Positions 52,408 to 60,663 of a DNA stretch of 64,000 nucleotides are shown here, in pieces. Below the pieces are notes generated by a model that was given only the letters and a program-made list of their open reading frames with translations, did no database searches and was not told where the DNA came from. This DNA is from Rhodanobacter sp. 7MK24 (GTDB lineage: Bacteria > Pseudomonadota > Gammaproteobacteria > Xanthomonadales > Rhodanobacteraceae). How positions within the stretch are numbered: position 1 is the first letter of the stretch; every line of letters begins with the position of its first letter. The stretch is from assembly GCF_014842995.1 (NCBI RefSeq), contig NZ_JACYXL010000003.1:62001-126000 (forward strand), written 5' to 3'. Both the position numbers and the translations under genes were made by a program.

Positions 52408-53253
52408 ATGCTGAGCTGGCAAGTCGGTCGAGTGAAGATCACCCGCGTTGTCGAGATGGATTTGCCGGTGCCGATTGCCTGCCTGCGACAGGCCACGACG
52501 GCTGAGCTGCGCAAGTCGCCATGGCTGTATCCGCACTTCGTAAGCGAGGACGACAGCACGCTGAAGCTCAGCATCCATGCGCTGCTGGTCGAAGCGCCAG
52601 GGTTGAAGCTGGTCGTCGACACCTGCATCGGCAACGACCGGCCACGCGAGATCACCTGCGACCAACCCTTGTCGACGCCGTTTCTGGAGCAGCTGGGCGA
52701 AGTCGGCTGGTCGCGCGAGGGTGTCGACGCCGTGGTATGCACGCATCTGCATGTCGACCATGTCGGCTGGAACACCATGCTCGAAAACGGTCAGTGGGTG
52801 CCGACCTTCCCGAAGGCGCGCTACCTCATCGGCCGGCAGGAATACGACTTCTGGCGCCACCATGACGACGCCGAGCAACAGGCGATGCTCGGCGACAGCA
52901 TCCAACCGGTCTTCGATGCCGGGCTCGTGCAATTGGTGGAGCTGGACCACGTGATATCGCCGGAAGTCCGGCTCACGCCTTCCATCGGCCACACGCCGGG
53001 ACACGTCAGCGTGCTGATCGAATCCGAGGGTGCGCGCGCGGTGATCACCGGCGACATGACCCACCACCCTTGCCAACTGGCGCACCCCGACTGGGTATTC
53101 GGCGACCACGACCCGGAAGCCGCCGTGCTCACCCGTTCGCGCCTCTTCGCCGAATGGGCCGACCAGCCCCTGCTGGTCATCGGCACCCACTTTGCCGCAC
53201 CAACTGCTGGCCACGTTGTTCGCGATGGCGCAGCGTTCCGGTTCGTGGTGTGA
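52408..53253 (+). CDS. MBL-fold metallo-hydrolase
   Basis: 281 residues with a complete metallo-beta-lactamase-fold site: THLHVDH (H113, H115, D117, H118), HTPGH, GDMTHHP and the late GTHFA. The TEMDLPVPI-like start and the YPHFVSEDD segment resemble AHL-lactonase/AttM-like or alkylsulfatase-related hydrolases without a signal peptide. A dinuclear zinc ester or lactone hydrolase is likely; substrate unknown. GAGGCGAACGCA precedes ATG 52408. Confidence 0.92.
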   Translation: MLSWQVGRVKITRVVEMDLPVPIACLRQATTAELRKSPWLYPHFVSEDDSTLKLSIHALLVEAPGLKLVVDTCIGNDRPREITCDQPLSTPFLEQLGEVGWSREGVDAVVCTHLHVDHVGWNTMLENGQWVPTFPKARYLIGRQEYDFWRHHDDAEQQAMLGDSIQPVFDAGLVQLVELDHVISPEVRLTPSIGHTPGHVSVLIESEGARAVITGDMTHHPCQLAHPDWVFGDHDPEAAVLTRSRLFAEWADQPLLVIGTHFAAPTAGHVVRDGAAFRFVV

Positions 53254-53396
53254 GGGCGATCACGGCCGCTCCCGTGGCCGTGGCGTCCATCAAAAACGGG
53301 GCATTGGGAAGCAACCGATGTATCCGCAAGCAGAGCGCACCAGACAAGTGAATTTGGCCGGTCATCGCTACTTCGTTTGAAGCCGCAGGCGTGCGC

Positions 53397-53912
53397 TCAC
53401 CATTGCGGCCTGGACCACCAACTCTGGCCGCGTGCATCGCGTTCGCCGGGAATGTCGGCAAACCAATCCCAGAACGCGTCATCGTAATTCAGGTAGAACA
53501 GCCGGATGGACGCCACCTTCGGATTCCGGTGCTTGACGACGACGCACATCCATCGCGTACGGGTCAGGTAGCACGCAGCGATATCCTTGCGCAGCATGCG
53601 TGCCGTCCTGGAGAACGTCTGGGTGACGATGAGCGACGTAGCGGTCAGCTCGACCTTCTTCGCGACGACGACCGACCTTAGGCAGGCCGTCACGCAACCG
53701 ATCAGGATCAAGAGGATCAATGCGTATGCCAGATGGTCACTGGTCTGGTGCACAGGAGGCACCACCTGGGTGATGACGTGGAGGATGTAAAGAAAGGCCA
53801 CCGCCAGGCCCAATCGCCACAAGCGAAAAGAAACGGGGGTGCGATAGCTCCGCGGGTACGCGCCAGGAGTGAGTGCGCCTCGATCCTCACTCGGAAGCAG
53901 ATCCTGTTTCAT
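53397..53912 (-). CDS. Membrane protein, two helices plus PH-like domain, unknown function
   Basis: About 171 residues: two transmembrane helices (LGLAVAFLYILHVITQVV, LAYALILLILIGCVTAC), then a beta-rich cytosolic domain (KKVELTATSLIVTQTFSRTARMLRKDIAACYLTRTRWMCVVVKHRNP) resembling bacterial PH-like domains. Function unknown. The start could also be ATG 53927; I chose MKQDLLPSED. Confidence 0.65.
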   Translation of the reverse strand: MKQDLLPSEDRGALTPGAYPRSYRTPVSFRLWRLGLAVAFLYILHVITQVVPPVHQTSDHLAYALILLILIGCVTACLRSVVVAKKVELTATSLIVTQTFSRTARMLRKDIAACYLTRTRWMCVVVKHRNPKVASIRLFYLNYDDAFWDWFADIPGERDARGQSWWSRPQW

Positions 53913-54218
53913 GCGACGAGCCGCCACCCTGATTGAGCCGGGCCCATTATGAACCGGCCCGGCTTGGCGTTGCCGCAGGCGATTGGGTTTGAGTCACGCC
54001 GTCATGGGCGGCGAACTCTTGGGTGATAGCTATCGCTTCGGCTCTGACAGGCGTGCAGCCACCGATCGACGAGAGCAAGCGCGATGGTTGTGAGGCCTCC
54101 TCATCGACCTGATCGAGGGTGCCGATATGGCTGCTCGGAGATCGCCAAAACGGCATCCTGATGAGTTAGCCTCACTCGCCGTTGCGTTGTGTCTATCCAA
54201 CAAAAAGGGGACGTTGTG

Positions 54219-54917
54219 ATGCGCAAGAGATGGATCGTTTTGGCGCTTTTGGCTGGCTTGGCGGGATGTGTTCCGCCGTCACAGCATCGGGCCATGCTGG
54301 ATGGTGCGCCATGGCCGCTGGACGCCGATGGAAACATCGTTACCGGGGAAACCGTATTGCTGATACTCGTCGATTATCACGGAGTCGCGGTAGAAGCCTG
54401 CATCGAGAAAAGCAGCGGCAACAATGCGTTGGATGCTTCCGCGCTAAGGCGTACGACTACGTCACAGTACAACCCGGAGATAAAGAATGGATTTTTTGCC
54501 TCCGCCTATGCTCGAGTTCCCGTGAATTTCGTACCAGAAGGAACCCCATCAGTGGCATTGCCGCCTGTGCCGCCCCACAGGGAGTGCCAGCCACAGCCGG
54601 TGCCCGGCGTTTCCCCTGCGGAACTGGCGCTGGTGTCAGGCAAGCAGTTCACGATTTCACCCACGCAAGCAAGGGAGGTACCGGGAGTCGACCAGCCGTG
54701 GCCTACAGACGCGAATGGTAGGCCGGTCACTGTTGACGCCTGGGAGAAAGTCTTGGTGGATACGTCAGGGCGCATTGTTGCAATCGATAGCCTCAAGCCC
54801 AGCAAATACCCGGCTTTCAGCGCGAATGCGGCGCAGACGGTAGCCAAGATGACCTTCGCATCCAGCGACGTGCAGCATTGGGACGTGGTGTCGTTCCATT
54901 TCCACGGAGGCGAATGA
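54219..54917 (+). CDS. Lipoprotein with TonB-C-like domains
   Basis: 232 residues: lipobox LLAGLAGC places Cys near residue 17, giving an outer- or inner-membrane lipoprotein. Two domains follow of the TonB C-terminal type used for fixed protein-protein contact (GETVLLILVDYHGVAVEACIEKSSGNNALDASALR; WEKVLVDTSGRIVAIDSLKPSKYPAFSANAAQTVAKMTF), joined by a Pro-rich stretch. Ribosome binding site AAAGGGGAC precedes ATG 54219. A decayed copy of its middle part lies at 63.6 kb. Confidence 0.8.
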   Translation: MRKRWIVLALLAGLAGCVPPSQHRAMLDGAPWPLDADGNIVTGETVLLILVDYHGVAVEACIEKSSGNNALDASALRRTTTSQYNPEIKNGFFASAYARVPVNFVPEGTPSVALPPVPPHRECQPQPVPGVSPAELALVSGKQFTISPTQAREVPGVDQPWPTDANGRPVTVDAWEKVLVDTSGRIVAIDSLKPSKYPAFSANAAQTVAKMTFASSDVQHWDVVSFHFHGGE

Positions 54918-55140
54918 GCTGCAAACCACTTCAGAGAGGGCGTCGAGAGATGGTTCTCCGCATCCATCTCCGCGCCCTTGGCCTGCCCCGCTTCGCGATG
55001 ACCGATAGCACCGATCGTCAATGACCAACGCGCGGAAACTAGCCGGTACGCCTCCAGATATCTCAGGGATCAGCCGGAAACGCCGCTTGGCCAAAGCGCA
55101 CCGACTCTCTTAATGTAGCGTCGATATCAGGGGGCACTTC

Positions 55141-55629
55141 ATGAAACTGACGCCGATGGCTGGGATGCTTTGCGCGACCATGCTTCTGACGTCCTGCGTG
55201 CCGCAATATGCATCGCCGCCCGCCAGCAGCGACACCGCCCAGCTGCTGATGATTGGAAAGCCGGAGTACACGCTTGCCACTCATGTTTATCGTGATGCGG
55301 AAACCTGCGCGGGCCGGCAATGGGTTTCCGGTGGGGTGGCCGGCCCGCCGAAGTGGATCAACGTGACGGGCGGCCACCCCATCACCATTTCCGTCGACGT
55401 CGGGAATAGCTGGGGCACCTGCCCGGCCATCGGCACCTTCATTCCGGAGCGCGGCAAACGCTACGTTGCGCACGCGGTAACGGAAGACGGCATCCAGCAT
55501 TGCTACCTTGCCGTAGACGAAGTGCTCGCCTCCGGTTCGACGGGACAGCCCGTCCCTGTAACACAGCGCAGATTTCGCACTGGACTGGCCGAGAGTTCGA
55601 GTTGGTGCAAGCCCGATTCGCAGCGTTAG
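55141..55629 (+). CDS. Lipoprotein of unknown function
   Basis: 162 residues: lipobox MLLTSC, then a domain with four further Cys (AETCAGRQW, WGTCPAIG, IQHCYLAV, SSWCKPD) and a beta-rich pattern (TISVDVGNSWG, YVAHAVTEDG). No family recognised. It lies 223 bases after the TonB-C-like lipoprotein on the same strand. The start ATG 55141 is preceded by GGGGGCACTTC. Confidence 0.72.
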   Translation: MKLTPMAGMLCATMLLTSCVPQYASPPASSDTAQLLMIGKPEYTLATHVYRDAETCAGRQWVSGGVAGPPKWINVTGGHPITISVDVGNSWGTCPAIGTFIPERGKRYVAHAVTEDGIQHCYLAVDEVLASGSTGQPVPVTQRRFRTGLAESSSWCKPDSQR

Positions 55630-55689
55630 TCGGGATCGTTGCAGGCAGCAACACACGAACTGGGCCAGGTTCGCTTTGATCTTCGCAAA

Positions 55690-56217
55690 TCAAATGGGAC
55701 GGCCGCTGCATGCCAGCTTGGCAAGCAACCAATGCATGCACGCCAAATGGCGCGAATCGTGATCGCACAGCAGGTGAACCAAGCCAGCGAGAGTGATCTC
55801 GCCGTATTGCGCCAAATCAGCCTTGCGCTGAAGTTGCTGGTCGTCCAGCGCCTTGATCGTGGCCACCGTCGCCTGGCGGGCGGCCACGAAATCCGCGATG
55901 GCCTCGAGCGGATGGATTTCCGAGTAGCGGCGCTTTGCAGCGAGTTCGTTGCCGAAGACACGCTCGAACCTGGGGTGACTCTCGTCGCGTGTTCGCTGTA
56001 TGCGAACGTGATAGACCAAGGTGTCGAAGTCGAGCATGTGGCAAGCATGTTCGCGAAAGGAAAATTCCTCCCCTGGGCAGGCCTCCCACGAAGCCGGTTT
56101 CCAGTCCCAGTAGGACGCCGGCATCGTGCGATAGAGCCGGTCGAGTCGTGCCGGAACGCTTTCCAGCGAATGCACCGTGTCAGACAAGACGTCCACGCAT
56201 CTCCCTGCCTTGGCCAA
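55690..56217 (-). CDS. DinB-like four-helix protein
   Basis: 175 residues: LSDTVHSLESVPARLDRLYRTMPASYWDWKPASW, FSFREHACHMLDFDTLVYHVRIQRT and the terminal HLLCDHDSRHLACMHWLLAKL. The three His positions (HACHML and DHDSRHLACM) fit the DinB/YfiT metal-binding superfamily, whose members are often thiol-transferases or unknown. The other minus-strand frame across this region is a shadow. Confidence 0.82.
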   Translation of the reverse strand: MAKAGRCVDVLSDTVHSLESVPARLDRLYRTMPASYWDWKPASWEACPGEEFSFREHACHMLDFDTLVYHVRIQRTRDESHPRFERVFGNELAAKRRYSEIHPLEAIADFVAARQATVATIKALDDQQLQRKADLAQYGEITLAGLVHLLCDHDSRHLACMHWLLAKLACSGRPI

Positions 56218-56259
56218 TCAAGTACGAAGTGAGGAGTAGCTATATTAGGGCAGCCCAAC

Positions 56260-56280
56260 GGGGTCAGGTTCACTTCCCGG
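56260..56280 (+). repeat. Dispersed GGGGTCAGGTTCACTT repeat copy
   Basis: GGGGTCAGGTTCACTTCCCGG matches the core shared by the repeat copies at 5.5, 57.1, 57.6, 61.7 and 62.1 kb. It sits between the DinB-like gene and the short ORF at 56.36 kb. Confidence 0.6.
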
Positions 56281-56358
56281 TCACCCGGAGTTCCGAGCAA
56301 GGAACCCGACGCTACACGGTCTCGTTTGACTTCAGCATTCCAACGGAAGGAGAGAAGC

Positions 56359-56469
56359 ATGGCAAAGCGCAAGAGTGGTGGCTTCGAGCTATTCGCATCG
56401 ATGTCCTGGCCTGTTCCGCTGGTGCTTGACGTCATCGCCTTCGTGGGCGTCCGATACGGCATCGGCTAG
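56359..56469 (+). pseudogene. Short ORF, probable truncated N-terminus of a restriction-endonuclease-like membrane protein
   Basis: 36 codons, MAKRKSGGFELFASMSW then one hydrophobic helix (VPLVLDVIAFVGVRYGIG), ended by TAG. The pattern of a basic N-terminus, a Trp-Pro/Trp-Trp motif and one membrane helix is that of N-terminally anchored Mrr-like restriction-endonuclease proteins, here cut after the helix. A very good GGAAGGAGAG ribosome binding site remains. It may be a remnant or a functional tiny membrane protein. Confidence 0.45.
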
Positions 56470-56531
56470 ATACTGTTTCAGTACCGTTTCATTTTATCGA
56501 CGAGCAACAAGACCAAAGCCAGGGGGGCTCC

Positions 56532-57011
56532 ATGAATCTTTTGCGGTTATTACTGCTGCTCGCCGCAGTCGGATTTGCGTATCACATGTGGGGCCCGCGA
56601 CGGCCTTTGAGCCCGTTTGAACAAATAGAGCAGGCTCAAGCCCGGATTGACGCTCCAGTTCAAGCCGACGCTGACGCTCAGGGCTTTATTCCAACTGACG
56701 TGCCGACCGGGGTGGAGCACGGTGTCGTGCTCGTCCTGGCCGCACTCAACTGCCCCAAAGATGCCTCCCAACGCGCTGATGACATGGTGGAGCGGCTCCG
56801 TGGCATGGGTATTCCCGCCAAGCGCGACGATCACCTCCCCGTCCCTAGGGCGATTCGCATGGATCAGCTGGACTCGTTCAAGCGCGCGAACCTGGTTATG
56901 AGCCGCGGAGCACCTTCGGTTTTCATCAACGGCATGGGCAAGTCCAATCCCACGCTCCATGAGGTCGTGGCGGAGTACAAGCAGACGCAGGGATCAGCGG
57001 ACTCAGATTGA
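56532..57011 (+). CDS. Membrane-anchored thioredoxin-like protein of unknown function
   Basis: 159 residues: one N-terminal helix (LLRLLLLLAAVGFAYHMWG), a spacer, then a domain GVVLVLAALNCPKDASQRADDMVERLRGMGIPAKRDDHLP and RGAPSVFINGMGKSNPTLHEVVAEYKQ. The N-C-P-K-D turn and the later A-P-S-V-F-I-N-G (cis-Pro position) look like a thioredoxin/glutaredoxin fold with a single Cys. Function unknown. It follows the short truncated ORF by 62 bases on the same strand. Confidence 0.7.
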   Translation: MNLLRLLLLLAAVGFAYHMWGPRRPLSPFEQIEQAQARIDAPVQADADAQGFIPTDVPTGVEHGVVLVLAALNCPKDASQRADDMVERLRGMGIPAKRDDHLPVPRAIRMDQLDSFKRANLVMSRGAPSVFINGMGKSNPTLHEVVAEYKQTQGSADSD

Positions 57012-57064
57012 CCTGATTAGCCCATCAACCCGCTTTGAGGGTACAAGCCGAGAACAAAGCAAAT

Positions 57065-57120
57065 GGGTCAGAACACTTTTCTAGACGGCGGGTGCTGAGG
57101 ATAAAAATGCACTCTGACCC
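57065..57120. repeat. Small element with GGGTCAGA inverted ends
   Basis: GGGTCAGAACACTTTT at the left and TGAGGATAAAAATGCACTC then TGACCC at the right form imperfect terminal inverted repeats around 56 bases. The right end recurs with 22 of 25 bases identical at 61662-61686. It directly precedes a truncated hydrolase gene. Confidence 0.7.
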
Positions 57121-57144
57121 GGTTTCCGACCCCGGTTTCTCGCG

Positions 57145-57579
57145 ACCAATAAAGAACTGAGCCAGTGCCTCGGCGAGCCCAACCCGCACGCCAGCGCCAA
57201 GCTCAACGCGGTGAACGTGGCCCTGATGTCGAAGCCTGCGTACCGGCACACCGTGCTGTCGATGCTCCAGAACAACCCCGCGGTGTTCAAGCCGCCGGTG
57301 TCAATGCAGGAGACGCACGGCGCGGCGCCCCTGATCGTGCTGTCCGCCGCCAACACCTTTGCCGATGCGCTGCCGCGCGACCGCCAAGGGCTGGAAGCAG
57401 CGCGCGCCCACACGCAGGCGCAGATCGTCGCCACCTCCCCCCGCGGCACGCTGGTGCACGTGGCAGATACCTCGCATGACATCCAGGTCGATCAGCCGGG
57501 GGCGATGGTCAAGGCGGTCATGCAGGCACTGAGAATGGCTGAAGGTGCAGCAAAGGGGGACGGACCTCGTTCTTCCTGA
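57145..57579 (+). pseudogene. C-terminal fragment of an alpha/beta hydrolase
   Basis: An open frame without its own start reads TNKELSQCLGEPNPHASAKLNAVNVALMSKPAYRHTV, then APLIVLSAANTFADALPRDRQ and GTLVHVADTSHDIQVDQPGAMVKAVMQAL. The last block carries the catalytic-His region of alpha/beta hydrolases. About two thirds of the expected protein, including the nucleophile elbow, is missing. The break at about 57140 abuts a dispersed repeat, and another repeat piece follows at 57575. An internal ATG at 57211 could start a 122-residue product, but a functional hydrolase is excluded. Confidence 0.75.
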
Positions 57580-57590
57580 CCCCGTTCTTC
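57575..57590 (+). repeat. Dispersed repeat piece CCTGACCCCGTTCTTC
   Basis: Same CCTGAC-CC-TT core as the other copies, directly after the hydrolase fragment, so the fragment is bracketed by repeat pieces. Confidence 0.5.
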
Positions 57591-57635
57591 AGTCAGCAAC
57601 AGGAGCCGACCGGCCGGCCTTGGCCAAGCGCAGGC

Positions 57636-58778
57636 CTACGGTAATTGCGCCCCAAACTTGATCATGGCGCTCACCACCTCGGTCGGGTTCGACAGGAAGA
57701 TGAAGTGGTGGCCGTAGGGTATTCGCACGACCGTTGCCGACGGCTGCTGACGCTGGAGCGTGGCGATCTCCTGCTCCTGCATGCGGGTGTGCAGCTCTTC
57801 GGCCGCCTGGCGTTTCGCCTTATCGCTGCCGACAGGGAGATCCGACGCGCGCGGGACGGGGACAATGGCGAGTATGGGCACGTCGGGTGCGTGGAAGCGC
57901 TCTTCGCCTTCAAGGATGGCGTTGTAGACGAACGCCGGCGCCTTCTGTTCCCCGACGCCACCCGTGGCGGTGGCCGCAAACGTCTGGCGTATCTCGTCTT
58001 CGGGTATGACTCCGCCGAGTTGTGCGGAAACGAAGCAGCGAAACGCGGGGAAGCTGGCCAGATCCGCGGGCGTTGGGTCGGAAGGCGCGGCGCCGGTCGT
58101 GCTTGCGTCATCGGCGGCGATCCCCGCGAGCTCGGCTCGAAGGCTGCGTTGCAGAACGGAGACTTCGTCCAGCAGTGCAGTCATCTGTGACTTGTCCGAA
58201 GGGCCGTCGTGCATGCGCGATATCTGCGCAGCCAGGTGACCGAGGTCCGGAAGATAAGCCCCGCGATCCGGATCATAGATCGCATAACCGTGTGCGGCAT
58301 CGAGGTAGATCAAGCCTGCGATCTGGCTTTGATAACGGGTTCCTATCGCGCTCAACTCCTCGCCGGCGATCGAATGGCCTGCAAGGATGGGCCGGCGGAT
58401 GTCGAGCGCCTTGACGACGGCCATGACGTCGTCGGCCAACCGATCCGCACCATAGCCGCTCTTGGGGATCGACGAAGCGCCGAAGCCCCGCCCGGTAATG
58501 CCGTAGACGTGAAAATGGCGCGCCAATGCCGGGGCGATCGAATCAAACACATGCGCCGTGTTGCCCAGGCCCGGCAAGAGCACGAGAGGTCGCCCGGTTC
58601 CGCCCCAATCGAGTACTTCCAGCCGCACGCCATCCGTCACTGAAACAAATTGTCGGTGGTGGCCGGCACTTTCCGCCTGGAAGGTCGAAGCCGCCGAGCA
58701 AGCTGTGGCCCCTGAAGCCGCATGCATGAAGGCCATGCCCAGGATGACCGCTGCACACGCCCTGCTGATGGTTGGCAT
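57636..58778 (-). CDS. Secreted alpha/beta hydrolase
   Basis: 380 residues: signal peptide ACAAVILGMAFMHAASGATA, then an alpha/beta hydrolase with VLLPGLGNTAHVFDSIAPALARHFHVYGITGRGFGASS, the nucleophile elbow LAGHSIAGEE and a late VRIPYGHHFIFLSNP holding the catalytic His. ATG 58778 follows AAGGAGT. Two tandem palindromes 10-55 bases upstream suggest control by a TetR-type repressor that is not encoded next to it. Substrate unknown. Confidence 0.88.
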   Translation of the reverse strand: MPTISRACAAVILGMAFMHAASGATACSAASTFQAESAGHHRQFVSVTDGVRLEVLDWGGTGRPLVLLPGLGNTAHVFDSIAPALARHFHVYGITGRGFGASSIPKSGYGADRLADDVMAVVKALDIRRPILAGHSIAGEELSAIGTRYQSQIAGLIYLDAAHGYAIYDPDRGAYLPDLGHLAAQISRMHDGPSDKSQMTALLDEVSVLQRSLRAELAGIAADDASTTGAAPSDPTPADLASFPAFRCFVSAQLGGVIPEDEIRQTFAATATGGVGEQKAPAFVYNAILEGEERFHAPDVPILAIVPVPRASDLPVGSDKAKRQAAEELHTRMQEQEIATLQRQQPSATVVRIPYGHHFIFLSNPTEVVSAMIKFGAQLP

Positions 58779-58787
58779 CTTGCACTC

Positions 58788-58832
58788 CTTGACTACTCGT
58801 GTAGTCAAGCTAACCCATGGCTACACGTGTAG
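58788..58832. promoter_or_regulatory. Tandem palindromic operators upstream of the hydrolase gene
   Basis: CTTGACTAC-TCGT-GTAGTCAAG (58788-58809, perfect 9-bp arms) and CTACACGTGTAG (58821-58832, perfect palindrome). Both share the GTAGTCAA right half, and their centres are 28 bp apart. Perfect symmetry of this length next to a start codon is typical of TetR-family operators. Confidence 0.65.
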
Positions 58833-59177
58833 TCAACCTGTCCAAGGTTACGCAAGCGACCCAGGTGGTGAATCGTCGGAAATTTACAGCTCGCGGGGAA
58901 CAACCACGGAGTATTCCGGCGCGAAATAAACGTCTACCTCGCAGCGAATGCACCGTTCGGTCGACCGTCGCCCGTCACCCTGCCGGCAGTATGATCAGCC
59001 GCCTGCTTCCGCCGATCGGCTCGAACCAACTCAAGTCGGGCGGCCGAAGCGGGTTGCTGTCGGCACTGGTCAGCGACGAGGGTTCGTGTGGGCAACCTCA
59101 TATATGACCGCCCATCCGCGTAGGGCACTTATGCGGCGTGCGAAAGCGGCAATGAAAACCTTGACCAAGGATCATTC
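58833..59177. other. Gene-free stretch
   Basis: 345 bases between divergent genes, beyond the operators. Short frames on both strands look random; no hairpin, repeat or promoter stood out. Confidence 0.5.
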
Positions 59178-60422
59178 ATGACACGTGGAAGAGCGGATGC
59201 GTTGCCTTCCTCCATCGATGCAGCGGCACAACCCGTCGCGGACAAGGACCGCATCCGCTCCATCGACATACTTCGTGGCATCGCCTTGTTCGGCGTGCTT
59301 GTAGTCAACCTGGTCGATGAGTTCCGGGTATCGCTGTTCCAGCAGTTCCTGCCCTATCAACCATCGGCGCTTCCGCTTGAAGGTGCCATTGCACGCTTCA
59401 TCTCCATGTTCCTCGAGATGAAGGCATTCGCACTCTTTTCCATTCTGTTCGGCGTCGGCCTGGCGATCCAGTTCGAGCGTCTGGCTCGTCGCGGTCCGCG
59501 GCGGCGTCTGCTCATCCGTCGCCTGCTGATATTGCTGGCCATCGGCCTGGCGCACCTGCTGCTGCTCTGGAACGGCGACATCCTCACCGAGTACGCGTTG
59601 GCGGGATTCGTGGTGCTGCCGTTTTTGTGGGTTCCGGCGAGAGCCGCCGCGCTCGCCGCCGCCGGACTGCTGACTTTTTATGCGGCCATGCCAGCCCTTT
59701 CGCTACCGATCGCCTGGCCTTCCGTGGCGTGGCTGCAGCATCACGTCGTTGCGGCAAACCACGTCTATGCGACGGGCACATACGGAAGGATCGTGCGCTT
59801 CAGCTGGGCCGAGCTGCCCTACATCCTGTCGCTGCACGTATACGTGTTTCCGCGCACCTTGGGGCTTTTCCTGCTCGGCATGGCAGCGTGGCGTACCGGT
59901 GTGCTGCGCGATCCGCAACGACACCGGCGATTGTTGTCGGCGGTGGCGGGCTTCGGGCTGATACTTGGCACGTTGATGGGCATGCCGGATGTGCTGCGAA
60001 CAGCAGCGCCCTGGCTCACGTCCGCCGCGGCAAGCGCCTGTCTCGCAAACGCAGCCAACATCTTCATGGGCCTGGGATACGCTGCGGCGGTCATCGTACT
60101 CGTTGAGTTCACCCGCGCTTCGCGCGTGCTCAGAGTCTTTGCGCCGCTTGGCCGCATGGCCTTCACCAACTACCTGATGCAGTCCGTGATCTTTACCTGG
60201 GTATTTTTTGGCTATGGGCTGGGGTATTTCGGGCGAATGGGGCTGGCCGAAGCACTCGTCCTTGGCGTGGTCGTCTACATGTGCCAAATCGGCCTCAGCG
60301 CCGTCTGGCTCCGCCGATACCGATTCGGACCCGTCGAGTGGTTATGGCGCACCTGCATGTATGGAGCACGCCAGCCGATGACTCCATCCAGCACCGCGCG
60401 CCAGGTAAGCCTTCTCCGCTAG
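59178..60422 (+). CDS. DUF418 multi-pass membrane protein
   Basis: 414 residues, about ten helices. The N-terminal RIRSIDILRGIALFGVLVVNLV is the DUF418/DUF1624-type start (D-x-L-R-G), FALFSILFGVGLAIQFERLARRG follows, and the C-terminal DUF418 block is APLGRMAFTNYLMQSVIFTWVFFGYGLGYFGRMG with VWLRRYRFGPVEWLWRTCMYG. The family is thought to be acyltransferase-like transporters or modifiers of envelope glycans, with no firm function. Start ATG 59178 has weak upstream signals. The stop overlaps the end of a possible small minus-strand frame. Confidence 0.9.
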   Translation: MTRGRADALPSSIDAAAQPVADKDRIRSIDILRGIALFGVLVVNLVDEFRVSLFQQFLPYQPSALPLEGAIARFISMFLEMKAFALFSILFGVGLAIQFERLARRGPRRRLLIRRLLILLAIGLAHLLLLWNGDILTEYALAGFVVLPFLWVPARAAALAAAGLLTFYAAMPALSLPIAWPSVAWLQHHVVAANHVYATGTYGRIVRFSWAELPYILSLHVYVFPRTLGLFLLGMAAWRTGVLRDPQRHRRLLSAVAGFGLILGTLMGMPDVLRTAAPWLTSAAASACLANAANIFMGLGYAAAVIVLVEFTRASRVLRVFAPLGRMAFTNYLMQSVIFTWVFFGYGLGYFGRMGLAEALVLGVVVYMCQIGLSAVWLRRYRFGPVEWLWRTCMYGARQPMTPSSTARQVSLLR

Positions 60423-60637
60423 CTGGTAGACGCTTTGCCGGCATCCAGCCCGCGCCGCCCACTTTCGCGTCCGACAGGCAAACCTGCCCCGCTCGCAGAG
60501 TGCGTTGCCGGCACTGGGACGATGCCGACTCCGATGCCAGCCGCCGCTTTCGGCGAAAGCTTCTGCCCGTCGACCTGATCGAGGATCTTCCGCATGGTGA
60601 GCGCCACGTTGAAGTTGGCCTCCGCCAGCGTCGACAC
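60419..60637 (-). CDS. Possible small protein downstream of the deaminase-like gene
   Basis: About 72 codons from GTG 60637: VSTLAEANFNVALTMRKILDQVDGQKLSPKAAAGIGVGIVPVP, then a Gly/Ser/Arg-rich end. The first 45 residues have coding-like composition, unlike the shadows around them, and lie only 26 bases past the deaminase-like stop in another frame. No ribosome binding site is visible, and the frame is open upstream without an ATG. It could be a partner or immunity-type gene, or a decayed end of the previous gene. Confidence 0.3.
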   Translation of the reverse strand: MSTLAEANFNVALTMRKILDQVDGQKLSPKAAAGIGVGIVPVPATHSASGAGLPVGRESGRRGLDAGKASTS

Positions 60638-60663
60638 GATCTGCGCATGCAGGGCTCGAAACC

